A stretch of 64,000 bases of DNA from Chitinophaga pollutisoli (lineage in GTDB: Bacteria; Bacteroidota; Bacteroidia; Chitinophagales; Chitinophagaceae). The notes beneath the pieces are model-generated. The model ran no database searches. It was given only the letters and a program-made list of their open reading frames with translations, and was not told where the DNA came from. This document shows, in pieces, positions 33,695-47,900 of the stretch; within the stretch, counting starts at the first letter, position 1, and every line of letters starts with the position of its first letter. The translations under genes and the position numbers were made by a program. The stretch lies in NCBI RefSeq assembly GCF_038396755.1, contig NZ_CP149822.1, forward strand, positions 2,294,001 through 2,358,000, given 5' to 3'.

Positions 33695-35218
33695 TTACAA
33701 ATCGAATTGAATTCCCTGCGCGAGCGGCAATCTGCTGCCGAAGTTGATGGTATTGGTCTGGCGGCGCATGTACGCTTTCCAGGCATCGCTGCCGCTCTCG
33801 CGGCCGCCACCCGTTTCCTTTTCCCCGCCGAAGGCGCCTCCGATCTCGGCGCCGCTCGTCCCGATATTTACGTTGGCGATGCCGCAGTCGCTGCCGGAAA
33901 CGGACAGGAATTGTTCCGCTTCGCGAAGGTTCAGGGTCATGATGGCGGACGAAAGCCCCTGTGGTACGCCGTTCTGTATTTTGATCGCTTCTTCCGGCGA
34001 AGCATATGGCATGAGGTATAAAATCGGGGCGAACGTTTCCGATTGCACGATGGGCATGCCGGGTTGCACTTCGGCGATGCAGGGCTTCACGTAACATCCG
34101 CTTTCGAAACCGGCGCCTTCCATCACGCCGCCTTCCACCACAAAGCGCCCGCCCTGGGCTTTGCAGGCTTCGATCGCGCGCAGGTAGGATTGCACGGCCC
34201 GCGTATCGATAAGCGGGCCAACGTGGTTGCGTTCGTCGAGCGGGTTGCCGATGCGGAGTTGAGCGTAGGCTTTGATGAGTTTATCGCGGAATACATCGTA
34301 CACGTCTTTATGGACGATGAGCCGCCGCGTGGTGGTGCACCGCTGGCCGGCGGTGCCTGCGGCGCCGAAAACGGTACCGATCAGCGCCATGTCGAGATCA
34401 GCGTGACGGGAAACGATGACGGCGTTGTTGCCGCCCAGTTCCAGGAGGCTCCTGCCGAACCGCGCGGCTACGGCCACGGCAACGGATTGCCCCATCGCGG
34501 TGGAGCCCGTGGCGGAAACGAGCGGGATGCGTTTGTCTTCGGCCAGCCAGGCACCGGCATCGCGGCCGCCGGTCAGCAGGCAGCTTACACCCTCGGGGAC
34601 GCCATTCCGTTCAAAAACCTCCGCCGCGATTCGCTGGCAGGCTACGGCCGACAGCGGCGCCTTTTCGCTGGGCTTCCAGATGCAAACGTTGCCGCAGACC
34701 CATGCGAGCATGGCGTTCCAGCTCCAAACAGCCACCGGAAAATTGAACGCGGAAATGATCCCCACGATCCCCAGCGGGTGCCATTGCTCGTACATCCGGT
34801 GCTGCGGGCGCTCGCTGTGCATGGACAGCCCGTATAGCTGGCGGCTAAGGCCCACGGCGAAATCGCAGATATCGATCATCTCCTGCACTTCTCCCAAACC
34901 TTCCTGCAGGCTTTTTCCCATTTCATAACTCACGAGCCGGCCCAGCGCCTGTTTCTTTTCGCGCAGCGCTTCGCCGATCTGGCGCACCACTTCGCCACGG
35001 CGCGGCGCCGGAACGGTGCGCCATTGCAGGAATGCGGCCTCGGCCGTTCGTATGAGCTGCTCGTATTCTACGGATGTGGCAGCGGTTACGCTGGCGATGC
35101 GCTTGCCGTCTACCGGCGAAAATGATTCGATGTCGCCGCCTTCACCGGCCAGCCATTTCGTGCCGGTGCTAACGCCGGACTGCCGCGCCATGATCCCGGT
35201 TTCCTGTAAAAAGTCCAT
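33695..35218 (-). CDS. ALDH7-type 2-aminoadipate semialdehyde dehydrogenase (antiquitin family)
   Basis: The 507-residue NAD(P)+-dependent aldehyde dehydrogenase has general-base Glu260 in LLELGGNNA and catalytic Cys294 in TAGQRCTTTRR. The C-terminal stretch GTSGAEIGGAFGGEK, then ETGGGRESGSDAWKAYMRR and PLAQGI, is that of the antiquitin/ALDH7 subfamily, which oxidises 2-aminoadipate 6-semialdehyde (in equilibrium with delta1-piperideine-6-carboxylate) to 2-aminoadipate in lysine breakdown. It is the last gene of the large minus-strand operon; its ATG overlaps the stop of the DUF1338 gene (TAATG). This subfamily placement is my strongest clue to the pathway. A terminator follows 19 bases after the stop. 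Confidence 0.93.
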   Translation of the reverse strand: MDFLQETGIMARQSGVSTGTKWLAGEGGDIESFSPVDGKRIASVTAATSVEYEQLIRTAEAAFLQWRTVPAPRRGEVVRQIGEALREKKQALGRLVSYEMGKSLQEGLGEVQEMIDICDFAVGLSRQLYGLSMHSERPQHRMYEQWHPLGIVGIISAFNFPVAVWSWNAMLAWVCGNVCIWKPSEKAPLSAVACQRIAAEVFERNGVPEGVSCLLTGGRDAGAWLAEDKRIPLVSATGSTAMGQSVAVAVAARFGRSLLELGGNNAVIVSRHADLDMALIGTVFGAAGTAGQRCTTTRRLIVHKDVYDVFRDKLIKAYAQLRIGNPLDERNHVGPLIDTRAVQSYLRAIEACKAQGGRFVVEGGVMEGAGFESGCYVKPCIAEVQPGMPIVQSETFAPILYLMPYASPEEAIKIQNGVPQGLSSAIMTLNLREAEQFLSVSGSDCGIANVNIGTSGAEIGGAFGGEKETGGGRESGSDAWKAYMRRQTNTINFGSRLPLAQGIQFDL

Positions 35219-36111
35219 TACTGTTTGTTGGTTTGTGAAGAATAAGTGCTCTCGAAAATGCGGTTGGCGTTGGCGGCCTCAAACCCCTCGCGCCGGTGCG
35301 CCCTTGTAATTTCCTGCGCCGGAAGTTGCGTGAACGCCGGCAGCACCCTGCGCTCCGCAAACTCCACATAAGAACCGGCGATCCGCATCTGCTCGCCACC
35401 GGCGAATTCCGCTTCGATCATGCCCGCCACCGTGGAGCTTTGCAGCAGCAAACCGTCTGGGCTTTCCTTGTACTTCCCGCCGGAATCGTTGAGGATAAGG
35501 CCATGCTTTTCCAGGAATTCATTAAAAGCCGTGATGTTGTTGTAACCCGCAGCCAGGTTGTGGACGCTGATGGTGAAATGATTGAGGTAATACCGGTTGT
35601 AGATCGCCCAGGAAGCATATTCACTTTCCTTCGCCAGCGCTTTGAAATCCGCCAGGGAAGGGAGGCGCCATAGCCCGCTGTGCAAAAATGCATCCACGGC
35701 TTCCACGTCATCGAGCGGCAGGGAAAGGACGGGATCAGCGGTCACTTCGTCGGTGTAACTGCGGATGATGCGCTGCACATCGGGCGACAAATCCTCCACC
35801 CGCAGCTCACTGATGAAAATCCGGGGCAACGCGGGATCGGGAGGCGCGTACCAATATGCGTCGAGCTTTTTCTCGGTAAAATGATAGTAATCGCGGCGGG
35901 TGTAGCCGTGGTGAAGAAATATCTTTTCGAGCGACTGGATGCCGAGGTGCGGTACGCCCATAGTGCGGAACGCGATGTGGTCGTTTTCGATTTCGCCCGC
36001 TTCGCGGATAATGCCTTCGGCGACCATGGCCGAAATCACTTTATCCACATCCGGAACACGTGCTTTATAACGGCGCATGAGGCCGCCGAGGATCTGTTGG
36101 AGAACTTGCAT
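35218..36111 (-). CDS. DUF1338-family 2-oxoadipate dioxygenase/decarboxylase-like enzyme (HglS-like)
   Basis: The 297-residue protein belongs to the DUF1338 family, whose characterised member HglS of Pseudomonas putida converts 2-oxoadipate and O2 to D-2-hydroxyglutarate and CO2, with an Fe(II) centre held by two His and one Glu. Matching candidates here are His45 (ENDHIAFRT), His178 (YLNHFTIS) and Glu250 (GSYVEFAERR). The protein is shorter than HglS (about 460 residues), as in many Bacteroidota members. It lies between the kinase-phospholyase and ALDH7 genes (10 bases after the first, overlapping the second), which places it in lysine/hydroxylysine breakdown. The reaction for this short form is inferred. 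Confidence 0.82.
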   Translation of the reverse strand: MQVLQQILGGLMRRYKARVPDVDKVISAMVAEGIIREAGEIENDHIAFRTMGVPHLGIQSLEKIFLHHGYTRRDYYHFTEKKLDAYWYAPPDPALPRIFISELRVEDLSPDVQRIIRSYTDEVTADPVLSLPLDDVEAVDAFLHSGLWRLPSLADFKALAKESEYASWAIYNRYYLNHFTISVHNLAAGYNNITAFNEFLEKHGLILNDSGGKYKESPDGLLLQSSTVAGMIEAEFAGGEQMRIAGSYVEFAERRVLPAFTQLPAQEITRAHRREGFEAANANRIFESTYSSQTNKQ

Positions 36112-36121
36112 GAAGAATGAT

Positions 36122-38419
36122 TTACAGTGATAATTCGGTTAAGGCTTCGTCGAGATGCCGGACCATATCCGCCGCGTTCTGTTTACTGAACACCATTGGC
36201 GGCTTGATCTTAAGCACATTATACAAGGGTCCGTCGGTACTAAGTAAAAACCCGCGTTCCTTCATCTTTTCGACCAGCGCGTTAATCTCGGTAACGGCCG
36301 GCTCTTTCGTTTCCCTGTCTGTCACCATTTCCGCCCCTACAAACAAACCATGCCCGCGCACATCGCTGATAACGGGATGTTTATCCATCAACCCGCGCAA
36401 GCCTTCCATGAGGAAATTGCCGGTTTCCAGCGCATGCTGTTGCATGTTTTCAGACTGGATGACCTCCAGCACGGCGCGCCCCGTAGCCATCGACACGGGA
36501 TTGCCGCCGAAGGTGTTGAAATATTCCATGCCGTTGTTGAAACCATCCGCGATCTCTTCGGTGACCACCACCGCCGCCAGCGGGTGACCGTTTCCGATGG
36601 GCTTACCCAGCACCACGATATCCGGTTCCACATCCTGCAATTCAAAACCCCAGAACTGCTCGCCTACCCTTCCAAAACCCACCTGCACTTCGTCCGCGAT
36701 GCAGACGCCGCCCGCTTCCCGCACAAGGCGGTACACGTTTTTGAGGTAATTATCCGGCAGGGGGATTTGCCCTCCCACGCCCAGCAACGTTTCGCAGATG
36801 AACGCCGACACTTTCCCGGGATGCTCCGCCAATATCCGCGCCACGCTTTCCGCATAACGCTCTCCCGCGCGGGGATCGGCGTAGCCATACGGACCGCGGT
36901 ACAAATCCGGGGAATCGGCTTTATGGATGTACGGCATCTGACCGAAACCACCTTTCCCGTCAAATTTATACGGGCTCATTTCGATGGCTACGGTAGAAGT
37001 GCCGTGATAGGCATGATCCAGCACGATCACGTCTTTCCGTTTGGTGTAATGGCGGCTCATCCTGATGGCGAGATCATTGGCTTCGCTGCCGGAGTTGGTG
37101 AAATAGCAGACTTTCAGGCGGGAAGGAAGCGTGCGGGCGAGTGCTTTCGCAAATTCCACCAGGTGATCGTTCAGGTAACGGGTATTAGTGTTGAGCGTGG
37201 CGATCTGGCGCTGCATGGCCTTCACCACCACCGGGTGGCAATGGCCCACATGGCTGACGTTGTTCACACAATCGATATAAGTACCGCCTTTTTCATCGTA
37301 GAGGTATTGCAAAGCGCCTTTCACGATTTTCAGCGGTTGTTTGTAACTGATGCTGAGGTTGCGGCCGATGAACTGACGGCGCTCTTTCAGCAGGGGGCTG
37401 TAATCCATATCCGGCTGGAGGACAGCCGGCATGCCGCAGGATTTCCGGAAGGTGTCGGCGGCCTTTAGCGGGTTGATGCGGATAAGTTTTTCCAGCAGGT
37501 CCCAGGCATGGCGTTCCGTCACGAAGTGATGCCCGTTCACCGATCCGTTGGACGCCTGCCAGGCTGATTGCGTAACGCTGATGCAGAGGCGCGCAGCGAT
37601 GAGGTAATAGATCAGGTCTGCCTCCTGCTCCGTGAGCGGATAAGCGGCGTGATACCCTTCCACCACCCAGGCCGCGGCCTGCAAGGGATCGGGCGTGTCC
37701 AGCATGGCGTAGGTGCAGGCGATAGCCACATTATTGACCAGCGCGGAATATACCATATCCCCCAAATCGATCAAACCACTGACTTCCCCGTTTTTCACCA
37801 ATACGTTGTAATCGTTGGCATCGTTATGAATACAGGCATGCCGCAGCGAAGTGAGCACTGGCAGCACTTCCGTTTCGAAAGCCAGCAGAAAATACCCCGC
37901 CAGCCGGCGCTTTTCAGGATCGGTGATGCAATGCAGCCAGCGGTTGGCGTCCGCGGCGGTATTCACGTCCCAGACATACGGCCGGTGCAGCGCATCGTGC
38001 TGGAAATCCTGCAGCGATTCGTCGGTTTTACCGAGGAAGGTGCCCAATCCCCGATATAACGCCGCCGGCTTGTCTTTGACGTGCACCCAGCAATCGCCGT
38101 CGAGCCAGGTGAGGATGCGGACGTTGTACTGCTTACCGTTGTTGAATACGGGCGTCAGCTCCTGGCGGTTCTTGTTGCGGAGGATCTGCTGGAACTTCCA
38201 GGCAACGGGGCTCACGGTGAGGTGATCGAGCAGCCGGAGCTGGGCATCGAGAAAAGAATAAGGCTTTTCTTCCCCGGTGATTTTAAGGATGAACTTCCGG
38301 CCGGACGCATCGGTAATCTTGTAGTTATACTCGTCGTATCCCTGAAGCGTTTCCACTTCCACCGCAAGCAGGTAGTTCTTTTGCACCAGCTGCTGCACTT
38401 CGTTTGCTGTGAATTGCAT
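36122..38419 (-). CDS. Fused APH-type kinase and class III PLP phospholyase (hydroxylysine kinase/phosphohydroxylysine lyase-like)
   Basis: The 765-residue protein has two enzymes. Residues ~10-315 form an aminoglycoside-phosphotransferase-fold kinase: Lys46 (ATP), HNDANDYN (198-205, catalytic Asp200) and IDLGD (217-221, metal Asp). Residues ~350-765 form a class III PLP enzyme: NSGSEAND, ADEVQVGFGR (PLP Asp576), GKPIGNGHP (PLP Lys606) and FGGNPVS. LNTNTRYLNDH and GKPIGNGHP are marks of the human ETNPPL/PHYKPL phospholyases rather than transaminases; PHYKPL splits phosphohydroxylysine to aminoadipate semialdehyde, ammonia and phosphate, after hydroxylysine kinase (an APH-fold protein). With ALDH7 and DUF1338 downstream, 5-hydroxylysine is the likely substrate; phosphoethanolamine is the main alternative. 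It starts 5 bases after the GH63 gene. Confidence 0.85.
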   Translation of the reverse strand: MQFTANEVQQLVQKNYLLAVEVETLQGYDEYNYKITDASGRKFILKITGEEKPYSFLDAQLRLLDHLTVSPVAWKFQQILRNKNRQELTPVFNNGKQYNVRILTWLDGDCWVHVKDKPAALYRGLGTFLGKTDESLQDFQHDALHRPYVWDVNTAADANRWLHCITDPEKRRLAGYFLLAFETEVLPVLTSLRHACIHNDANDYNVLVKNGEVSGLIDLGDMVYSALVNNVAIACTYAMLDTPDPLQAAAWVVEGYHAAYPLTEQEADLIYYLIAARLCISVTQSAWQASNGSVNGHHFVTERHAWDLLEKLIRINPLKAADTFRKSCGMPAVLQPDMDYSPLLKERRQFIGRNLSISYKQPLKIVKGALQYLYDEKGGTYIDCVNNVSHVGHCHPVVVKAMQRQIATLNTNTRYLNDHLVEFAKALARTLPSRLKVCYFTNSGSEANDLAIRMSRHYTKRKDVIVLDHAYHGTSTVAIEMSPYKFDGKGGFGQMPYIHKADSPDLYRGPYGYADPRAGERYAESVARILAEHPGKVSAFICETLLGVGGQIPLPDNYLKNVYRLVREAGGVCIADEVQVGFGRVGEQFWGFELQDVEPDIVVLGKPIGNGHPLAAVVVTEEIADGFNNGMEYFNTFGGNPVSMATGRAVLEVIQSENMQQHALETGNFLMEGLRGLMDKHPVISDVRGHGLFVGAEMVTDRETKEPAVTEINALVEKMKERGFLLSTDGPLYNVLKIKPPMVFSKQNAADMVRHLDEALTELSL

Positions 38420-38424
38420 GTTCG

Positions 38425-40307
38425 TTACTTGTTTTTCAATATCATTAATAGATGCGCCGCCGACCAGCTGAAATTCCTGGCATTCAGTCCTTTCCCGGAA
38501 AGCGGGTGATAATTCTCATAAACCGGTTGATCCTGCAACAACCCTTCGGCGCCGTTCAGCAACTTCGTTTCGAGCGCCGCGGCCAGGGTGTCGTAACCGT
38601 ATTTCCTCAACCCTTCCGTTCCGAAAGCGAACTGATCGAGCCAAACCGGCCCCCGCCAATAGCCGTCGCCCGGATCAAAGGCGGGATGTGCGTAAGAAAG
38701 TGTAGGTAAAGGGATATAGGTATTGAAACAGGAAGTATCGGCCATTTTGTGCTGTACCGCTTCCGCCTGGGCGGGTGTTGCAAGCCCCGCCCACAAAGGA
38801 ATCCATCCTTCAGGACCATCCACGGGCACATGCGCGGGCGATCGCAGCATCCGGTCCCTGAAAAACCCGGCCTGCGCATCGTAAAACCGGTTACCGATTA
38901 ATTGCTGCAAAGTTTTCGCGCCGGCTGCATACGAATTTTTCAACCCGGCAACCGCGCAGAGCTTCGATAAATATTGCTTTTCCGCGTAGAGGTAAGCGTT
39001 CAGGTCCACGCTTTCCTGGTTCAGCGACCAGGCGCCGGCGTGATGGGTCAGCATCACGGCGCTGTCGAAACGGACGGCGTTATCCATCCCGCTTTCCCAG
39101 GCCGCGGCAATGCGCGTTCCGTCGGTGGAACCGTATTCGCACAAGCCGTTGCCGTCGTGATCCCGGTGTTTGTACCACCATTCATGATAACGAATGAGGC
39201 GCGGCAGCATTTCGCGCACGAACGCGGTATCGCGCGAACGGCAAAACACTTCCCATACACCCCAGGCGGCGAGCGGCGGTTTGGTATCGCGCCAGTTGTT
39301 TTCGGATTTGTCGGCGTAGATGCAGTCGGCGATCATGCCGTGTTCGTCCTGGTAATCGAACATGCTGCGGATATTGTTTTTCGCTAATTCAGGGAAAAAA
39401 GTGGCGATGCCGGCGGCCTGTTTCCAGCTGTCCCAGCTCCACACGCCATAAAATCCCTGGTAATTGACAGACGGGAACACGCCATCGTGCAGAATGTCTT
39501 TCGAAGCGCTGCGCCAGTTGGTCATCAGCGTAACGATGCATTTCACGGCGAGGCGTTTTTCTTTTTCAGACAAGCGCTTCGTACCGGAGAAGTACTTCGA
39601 CAGATAGCCGTCCCATCTGCGTTTGTTTCGTGCAAGTTCCTGATTGAAATCGTATCGACCATCGGGCTGGCGGCCATCCGGTGCATAGGCGTGGCGCTGG
39701 GTTTGGGAAAAGGTTTCACCTGCCCGGAGCGTTGCCGACCACACCGCCGCATACCGCAAGCTATCGGACCGCACGGAATCCGCCTGCGGCCAGAGGATAG
39801 AAAAGTTACCAGCTTTCAATCCCGAGGCATCTGCCAGGCCGTTTTTCACCTTGCCGCTGTACTCCATTTTCAAGGTAACCGGCTGCCGTCCGCGGTTGCG
39901 GATATCCGTTTGCAGGAGGGCTTCCCTGCCCGAAACGAAAATCAGCCGCTGCCGGACGAAAATATTGCCTGACACAAACGATTGTTCCAGCAGTCCCGGG
40001 TAATAGTGGATTGCGTGCCCGGTGAATTCCATTTGCCTGCCATCAGCCGAAACCTTCAGCCGCGAAATGGCGTCCGACAACCAGCGGCCGTTCATATCCA
40101 TGAGCAGCGGACCGATAAATGCGCCGTAATCTGCCCGCTGCAACGGCAAAGCGTAGGCATGCCAGGCGCCCATGTCGCTGAATACATTGGGCTCGATGCT
40201 GCGCCCGGCGGGCGGATCGGTCCGGAGGTTGAGCACGTCGGAAAAATGGGCGCGCTGTGCAAACGCACCCTGCATTACTGTTATGGCAAGAAGGAGGAGG
40301 ATGGGTC

Positions 40308-40311
<4 letters not shown>
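38425..40311 (-). CDS. Secreted GH63-family alpha-glucosidase (YgjK-like)
   Basis: The 628-residue protein has a signal peptide (ending QGAFAQ), a beta-sandwich N-terminal domain to about residue 230, and an (alpha/alpha)6 barrel with GH63 landmarks: GVWSWDSWKQ (289-298), AAWESGMDN with putative general acid Asp410, WRGPVWLDQF, and YENYHPLSG with putative base Glu599. E. coli YgjK of this family acts on alpha-linked glucose and recognises glucosyl-alpha-1,2-galactose, the disaccharide found on collagen hydroxylysine. It overlaps the GH2 gene by 4 bases (ATGA) and ends 5 bases before the kinase-phospholyase gene, so the three are surely co-transcribed. Substrate is inferred; GH63 also includes alpha-glucosidases and mannosylglycerate hydrolases. 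Confidence 0.88.
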
Positions 40312-43438
<3,127 letters not shown>

Positions 43439-44959
43439 TCAATACAAATTATTTTGCTTCAACAGCGGGTTTACGCTGATCTCTTTCAACGGTATCGGGT
43501 AACGGATGTGCTTGTCTTCCACATAGTTCGCCGCCGACGGCTTGCCGTGCTGCACCAGCGTGTTCTTCACATTCAGCTTCGCCGTGTTGCCCCGCGCCCA
43601 GCGCATCAGGTCGAACCAGCGGATCCCCCATTCCATGGCCAGCTCCACCGGCCGCTCCGTGTGACGGATATGCTCCCGGAGCTGATCTTTCCCCAAACCG
43701 GCAATAGGTTTGGCATGACTGCGCTCCCGCACTTCGTTCACAAAGCCGATCGCCTCGGCGGTCTTGTTATTTTCGTTAGCCGCTTCCGCCAGCATGAGCA
43801 ACACATCCGCATACCGGATAATGGAAATATTATACCCCACATACGCACCGCTGCGGTCGTTGGGATAAGCATACTTATTGAAATACACGGGCCGTACCGT
43901 CGTGCCTTTCACATCGGCGTATGGCACCAGGTTGGCGGGCACGTTGAGGTCCCACATGGCCGACTGCGGATCATCGAAGAAGATGGTCCCGTAAACGCGG
44001 TCGCTGTAGCCACCGGCGGGTGTTTTGTCGTTTTTCAGCGTCTGGATCAACCAGTCGGACGGATACATCAACTCCCAGCCATCCAGCACGCCGGGGCGCA
44101 CTTCGAAGTTGAAGGGATGGCGCTCGTCGGACACGGTACGGTCGCTGCTCCACTGGATCTCGAATATCGACTCAGGGCCGTTTTCTTTTGTGCCATTGAA
44201 GTTATCGACGTAGTTGTCGTTGAGGGAATATTTGCCATAGATTTCGCGGAACTTGGCTTCCGCCTGCGGCCATTTCTCCTGGAAGAGGTATACTTTTCCG
44301 AGCATGGCTTTGGCGGCGTTTTTCGTAACGCGGCCCACGTATGCGGGGGGATAGTTGTCAGGCAGTACCGCTTCGGCTTCGGTCAGGTCTTTTTCGATCT
44401 GCGCCCACACTGCTGCGGAAGCGGCCTGGGGTGCCTGGAGTTTGGTGATGTCCTTTTCGAACACCATCACCAGCGGCACATGTTCAAAGCCGTTCACGAG
44501 CAGGAAGTTGTTATATGCGCGGAGGAATTTCGCTTCGCCGACGATCTCGTTCCGTTCCTTTTCGGTCATCACGCTGATGCCCGGCACCTGGTCGATTACC
44601 TGGTTGGCACGCGCGATACCGGTATAGCACGTGGCCCAGAGGCTCCAGGCGCCGGCGTCATCCGAACTGTTCAGGAATGCGGCGAGATTCTTGCCGTAAG
44701 GTTCGTTCTTGTTGTTGTCGATATCGTCTCCTTTATAATTGAGCGTGGTGTACACGGATTCGAACCAGGTCCATTTGGAACCGTCGTACGCCTGCAGCGC
44801 CGCGTACGTGGCGGTGATGCCCTGCAGCGCGTGCTGCCGGGTGACCCAGAATGTATTCTCCGTGAGGTTTTCCTTATCGTCCAGCTCCAGGAACTTGTCT
44901 GAGCACGCAGTAAAAAGCGTGGCGGAAAGAAGGGCGATGGCGGCTATTTTCAGTTTCAT
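43439..44959 (-). CDS. SusD/RagB-family lipoprotein of the glycosyl-hydroxylysine operon
   Basis: The 506-residue surface lipoprotein (lipobox FTAC, Cys19) starts its mature part with SDKFLELDDKENLTENTFW, typical of SusD. The helical TPR-like core has AKFLRAYNNFLLVNGFEHVP and the C-terminal domain ends with NPLLKQNNLY; RYADVLLMLAEAAN and AMEWGIRWFDLMRWARGN are the RagB signatures. It pairs with the SusC channel encoded 20 bases upstream and captures the ligand at the surface. Size is normal for the family. The GH2 gene follows after 48 bases on the same strand. Confidence 0.94.
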   Translation of the reverse strand: MKLKIAAIALLSATLFTACSDKFLELDDKENLTENTFWVTRQHALQGITATYAALQAYDGSKWTWFESVYTTLNYKGDDIDNNKNEPYGKNLAAFLNSSDDAGAWSLWATCYTGIARANQVIDQVPGISVMTEKERNEIVGEAKFLRAYNNFLLVNGFEHVPLVMVFEKDITKLQAPQAASAAVWAQIEKDLTEAEAVLPDNYPPAYVGRVTKNAAKAMLGKVYLFQEKWPQAEAKFREIYGKYSLNDNYVDNFNGTKENGPESIFEIQWSSDRTVSDERHPFNFEVRPGVLDGWELMYPSDWLIQTLKNDKTPAGGYSDRVYGTIFFDDPQSAMWDLNVPANLVPYADVKGTTVRPVYFNKYAYPNDRSGAYVGYNISIIRYADVLLMLAEAANENNKTAEAIGFVNEVRERSHAKPIAGLGKDQLREHIRHTERPVELAMEWGIRWFDLMRWARGNTAKLNVKNTLVQHGKPSAANYVEDKHIRYPIPLKEISVNPLLKQNNLY

Positions 44960-44979
44960 GATTTACTTTTTTGTTGCGG

Positions 44980-47900
44980 TTAGAAGCCTACGTTAATACC
45001 TGCCACGAAAGAGCGGCTCATGGGATAATATCCACGGTCTACCCCGCGGCTGAAGATCCCGGTGTTGGACAGATCGGGGTCGAAACCGGTGTATTTCGTA
45101 AACGTAAGCAGGTTGTAAGCGCCGGCGTAAATGCGCAGCCGGTTGATGAGTGCTTTTTTGGTCAGCTCCTGCGGCAGGGTGTACCCCAGTTGAAGGTTGC
45201 GCAGGCGGAGGAACGATGCATCTTCCAGGAAGTAGTCGGAAACGCGCAGGTTTTCGTTTTTGTCTTCGTTGGACAGGCGGTAGATGTCGGATCCGGGGTT
45301 CGCAGGCGTCCAGGCATTCACCAGGTCGGCAGAGCGGTAGAAACGGTAAAGGAACATTTTTGCACCGTTGTACATCTTCTGGCCCTGTTTACCATTCAGA
45401 AAAACCATCAGGTCGAAATTCTTCCAGCTGGCGTTAAAAGTAAGCCCGTAGTCCAGCTTCGGAAGCCCCGTGCCCATGATCACCTTATCATCATCATTCA
45501 AAACGCCGTCGCCATTCGTATCCTCGAAGCGCAGATCGCCGGGAGCAGCCAGGGGCTGGAGTTTATCACCTTCTTTATTGACGTGCGCATTCACTTCTTC
45601 GGCGGAGCGGAAAATTCCGTTCGATTTAAACAGGTAAAACGACGCCAGTGATTCCCCTTTGCGGGTGATCGTGCTCGCCCTGTTCGAATAATCCACAAAA
45701 CCATCGATGATCATGCCTTCGTCATAACCGAGGCGGATAATCTTGTTATTGCTATGCGATAAGTTCAACGTTACGTCCCACACAAAACCTTTCTGCCCGG
45801 GATTGCGATAAGTGGCCGTCAGCTCCCAGCCTTTGTTTTCCATATCCGCGATGTTGGTGCGGGGCATGGTGGTAATACCGGAAGAAGCAGGGATGGGCGT
45901 TTCGGCCAGCATGTCGGAAGTGCGGCTGCGGAAATAGTCGACGCTACCGCTGATGGCGCCTTCCAGGAAGCTGAAATTAAGACCGGCGTTCAATGTAGCC
46001 GTTTGCTCCCATTTGATGTTGGCGTTGGCCAGCGAAGCCGCCGTAGCGCCTACGTATACTTTTTGCGCCGGCAAGTCGCCGAACGGATAATTCAGGAATT
46101 CGCTGGAATTGGCGATAAAGATTTTTGCGAGATACTGGAAATTGGGAATGTTCTGGTTGCCAACAATGCCGTAGCTGATGCGCGGCTTCAGCTCGGAAAT
46201 CCACGGAATGTTGAAAAAGCTTTCCTTGTGCAGGTTCCATCCGCCGGACATCGAGTAAAAAGTACCATAACGGTTCAACGGGCCAAACCTCGACGAACCA
46301 TCGCGACGGAGGCTCCCCTGGAGAAAATAACGATCGTCGAAATTATAGGAAACACGACCGAAGTAAGATTGCAGCGAGCTGGAAGAATTCCAGCCGTTGC
46401 CGCGAATGTAATCGTTGGGCCCTTCAATGATCAACCCCGACAACGCCTCGATCAGCGGGCTGGAAAGGTGGTTGCCGCCGGCGGAAGTGCCCTGGGAAAC
46501 GGATTTCTCCCGCGAGAAACCGTACATGGCCTTCAGGTTATGCTTGCCGAAAGTCTGGTCGTAGTTCAACAGGTGGGTAAACACCTGGTACTCCGTACGG
46601 CCGCGAATCTCGGAACGGCTCGGGTCTTCCACCCGCGCCAGCGCGCCAAAGTCGTATGCCGGCGTCTGCGAATAACTGAAGGTGTTGGTGATGTTGCGCC
46701 CCGCGCTGAAATTGTAGGAGAATCCTTTCCAGAGCTTCAGATCGGCGGCGATGTTGAATTGCATGTAATCGTCGGCGGTACGGCTGGTCGTCAGCATCCG
46801 CTGGCCTACCGGGTTGCCGGAAAGCAGCTCGGCTTCGGGTTTGGCGTAACCGTTGGGCGACGCCGGGTCGTAAATCCGCTTGTGCGGCAGCGTGCTATAG
46901 ATGTCCATGATGGCGGAGAAACCGGCATCGCCGTCGCCCGTTGCATCGCCGAAATTCTTGTTATTGAAACGGGTATAGGAAAGGATGGGGCTGATTTTCA
47001 GGCGGTCTTTCAACAGCCTGATCTCGGTATTGAGACGAAGGTTGTCGCGCTTGGAACCGGAGTTGATGACGTTCCCGGAATGCTCCCAGTGGCCCAGCGA
47101 AAAGCGGTACGACAATTTCTCGGACGCGCCGGAAACATCGAGGTCATGTTTCTGCTCAACCCCTTTCTTCGTATAGGCGTTCACCCAATCGGAATTGCCG
47201 TATTTATTATCGTCTTGCACATAAATCGGCGGCGCGGCGGAGGTGCCGTCGTTGGCGTAAGCTTCCTTCACCACCTTATTCATCGCCGTTTTCCCGAGCA
47301 GGTCGATGTTGTTATTGAGTTTGTGCTGGGAAATATAGGAATTGAAATTGATCTTCGGCTCCCCGCTTTTTCCTTTTTTCGTGGTGATGATGATCACGCC
47401 CCCGCTGCGCGGGCGCCATAAATAGTCGCGGCGGATGCATCCTTGAGTACGGAAATCGATTCAATGTCGTTCGGGTTGACGTCGTAAATAAACGTTTGCG
47501 GGATCCCGTCCACCACGTACAGTGGGTTATCGTTATTGATGCTGTTGAGCCCGCGCACCATTACTTTGGGGCTGGCAGCGGGGTCGCCGGTTCCCGAGCT
47601 TACGATCACCCCGGCAGCCTGGCCCTGGAGCATGGTACCGATATTGCCGGCGGGTTGCTTTTCGAGATTTTTGGTGTTGACGGTCGAGATGGCCGCGGTA
47701 ACATCGCCCTTCTTTTGAGTGCCATATCCTACCACCACCACTTCGTCGAGGCCTTTGGAGCTTTCTTCAAGCGATACGTTGATCTCGTTTTTCCCGGCAA
47801 CGGACACTTCCTGCGAAGCAAACCCCATGGCGGAGATCACCAGCACGGCATCGGCGGGTACCGTGAGGGTGAATTCGCCGGTGGCGCTGCTGGCCGTGCC

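Noticed and set aside
36122-38419. Calling the fusion an ordinary class III transaminase plus antibiotic kinase
   Set aside because: The subfamily marks (GKPIGNGHP, NTRYLNDH) fit phospholyases, and the operon context of ALDH7 and DUF1338 speaks for amino acid breakdown rather than resistance.
43454-47421. Long plus-strand frames (482 and 472 residues) opposite SusD and SusC
   Set aside because: Both are shadows of the import genes; no promoter, signal or domain.
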